From JASGDB01 sp049841315 (GTDB lineage: Bacteria > Bacteroidota > Bacteroidia > Flavobacteriales > Weeksellaceae), in contig JASGDB010000023.1 of the NCBI GenBank assembly GCA_049841315.1, positions 1 through 22,345 on the forward strand: 22,345 nucleotides of DNA. The letters run 5' to 3'. Made by a program: the position numbers and the translations under genes. Below, piece by piece: positions 22,129 through 22,345 of the stretch. Each line of letters begins with the position of its first letter. Position 1 is the first letter of the stretch. The notes beneath the pieces are model-generated. The model ran no database searches. It was not told the origin of the DNA and worked only from the letters and a program-made list of their open reading frames with translations.

Positions 22129-22344
22129 CTATGCAAAAGAATCCCAGTCGGGAGGATAAAAATAAGCAATTAGCTTCAATCCTAAAAGAAAATATTTCAA
22201 AAAATGATGCAAAAATAAATAGTCGCTCCTTATAATACCCCATTTTAATTTACGAAAGCAAAATTCGGGAGCAAATTTAGTCGGAATATGATGGATAAAA
22301 AATAGTTCAAAAGATTTTGTTTTAGGATTTCCATCATCTTTTTC
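22129..22344 (-). CDS. Possible partial gene entering from the right edge, unknown
   Basis: On the minus strand a frame is open from the window edge for 71 codons to TAG at 22129-22131. It reads EKDDGNPKTKSFELFFIHHI and ends GLKLIAYFYPPDWDSFA. The sequence mixes charged and hydrophobic residues in a protein-like way, but it matches no family I know. It could be the C-terminus of a convergent gene or a chance opening in A/T-rich DNA. Confidence 0.3.
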   Translation of the reverse strand, partial: EKDDGNPKTKSFELFFIHHIPTKFAPEFCFRKLKWGIIRSDYLFLHHFLKYFLLGLKLIAYFYPPDWDSFA

Positions 22345-22345
22345 A

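Overview
The window looks like chromosome of a flavobacterium of the Chryseobacterium/Riemerella type (Bacteroidota, Weeksellaceae). I base this on the moderately low GC, Bacteroidota-type promoters (TAnnTTTG -7 box, sometimes with a TTTG -33 element), an LpxC-FabZ fusion, the DUF6089-UppS-BamA-OmpH-OmpH gene order, and the LpxD-LpxC/FabZ-LpxA-EF-P-second LpxD-SucD order, which I recall as typical of this group. The placement is inference.

Left edge (1-593): no protein gene. Three strong promoters in series point left out of the window. The sequence after them resembles the leader of a ribosomal RNA operon whose genes would lie outside the window. A flavobacterial structured intergenic element (possibly Flavo-1-like) abuts the first gene. 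From 594 to 3083 on the minus strand come a secreted protein of unknown function, an array of 65-66 bp repeats made of two alternating hairpins, an RmlD-type dTDP-rhamnose reductase, and a 4HBT thioesterase.

From 3152 to 8595 on the minus strand lies an envelope-assembly operon: DUF6089 protein, UppS, BamA and two Skp/OmpH chaperones. It has a promoter near 8582 and ends in a terminator at 3097-3123. From 8822 to 10382 are an outer-membrane barrel protein and SucD. A DUF2683/YoeB-type toxin-antitoxin pair (10531-11015, plus strand) sits between sucD and the lipid A cluster. That cluster (11034-15898, minus strand) holds a second LpxD-like enzyme, EF-P, LpxA, LpxC-FabZ and LpxD. LpxD, LpxC-FabZ and LpxA overlap by a few bases and so are translationally coupled. 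EF-P has repeat-derived hairpin DNA on both sides.

The right part (16038-21956, plus strand) holds a WG-repeat secreted protein, a very large predicted outer-membrane protein starting with TTG, SufE, and a family 9 glycosyltransferase coupled to SufE through a TTGA overlap. The last 389 bases hold no complete gene, only an open frame running off the edge and a 12-bp inverted repeat.

The common theme is outer-membrane construction: lipid A synthesis, undecaprenyl carrier, barrel assembly and chaperones, a rhamnose sugar donor and an LPS-type glycosyltransferase. The least explained structure is the hairpin array at 1299-1719. Its loops read as GNRA tetraloops and GNA triloops only on the strand on which the flanking genes are transcribed.
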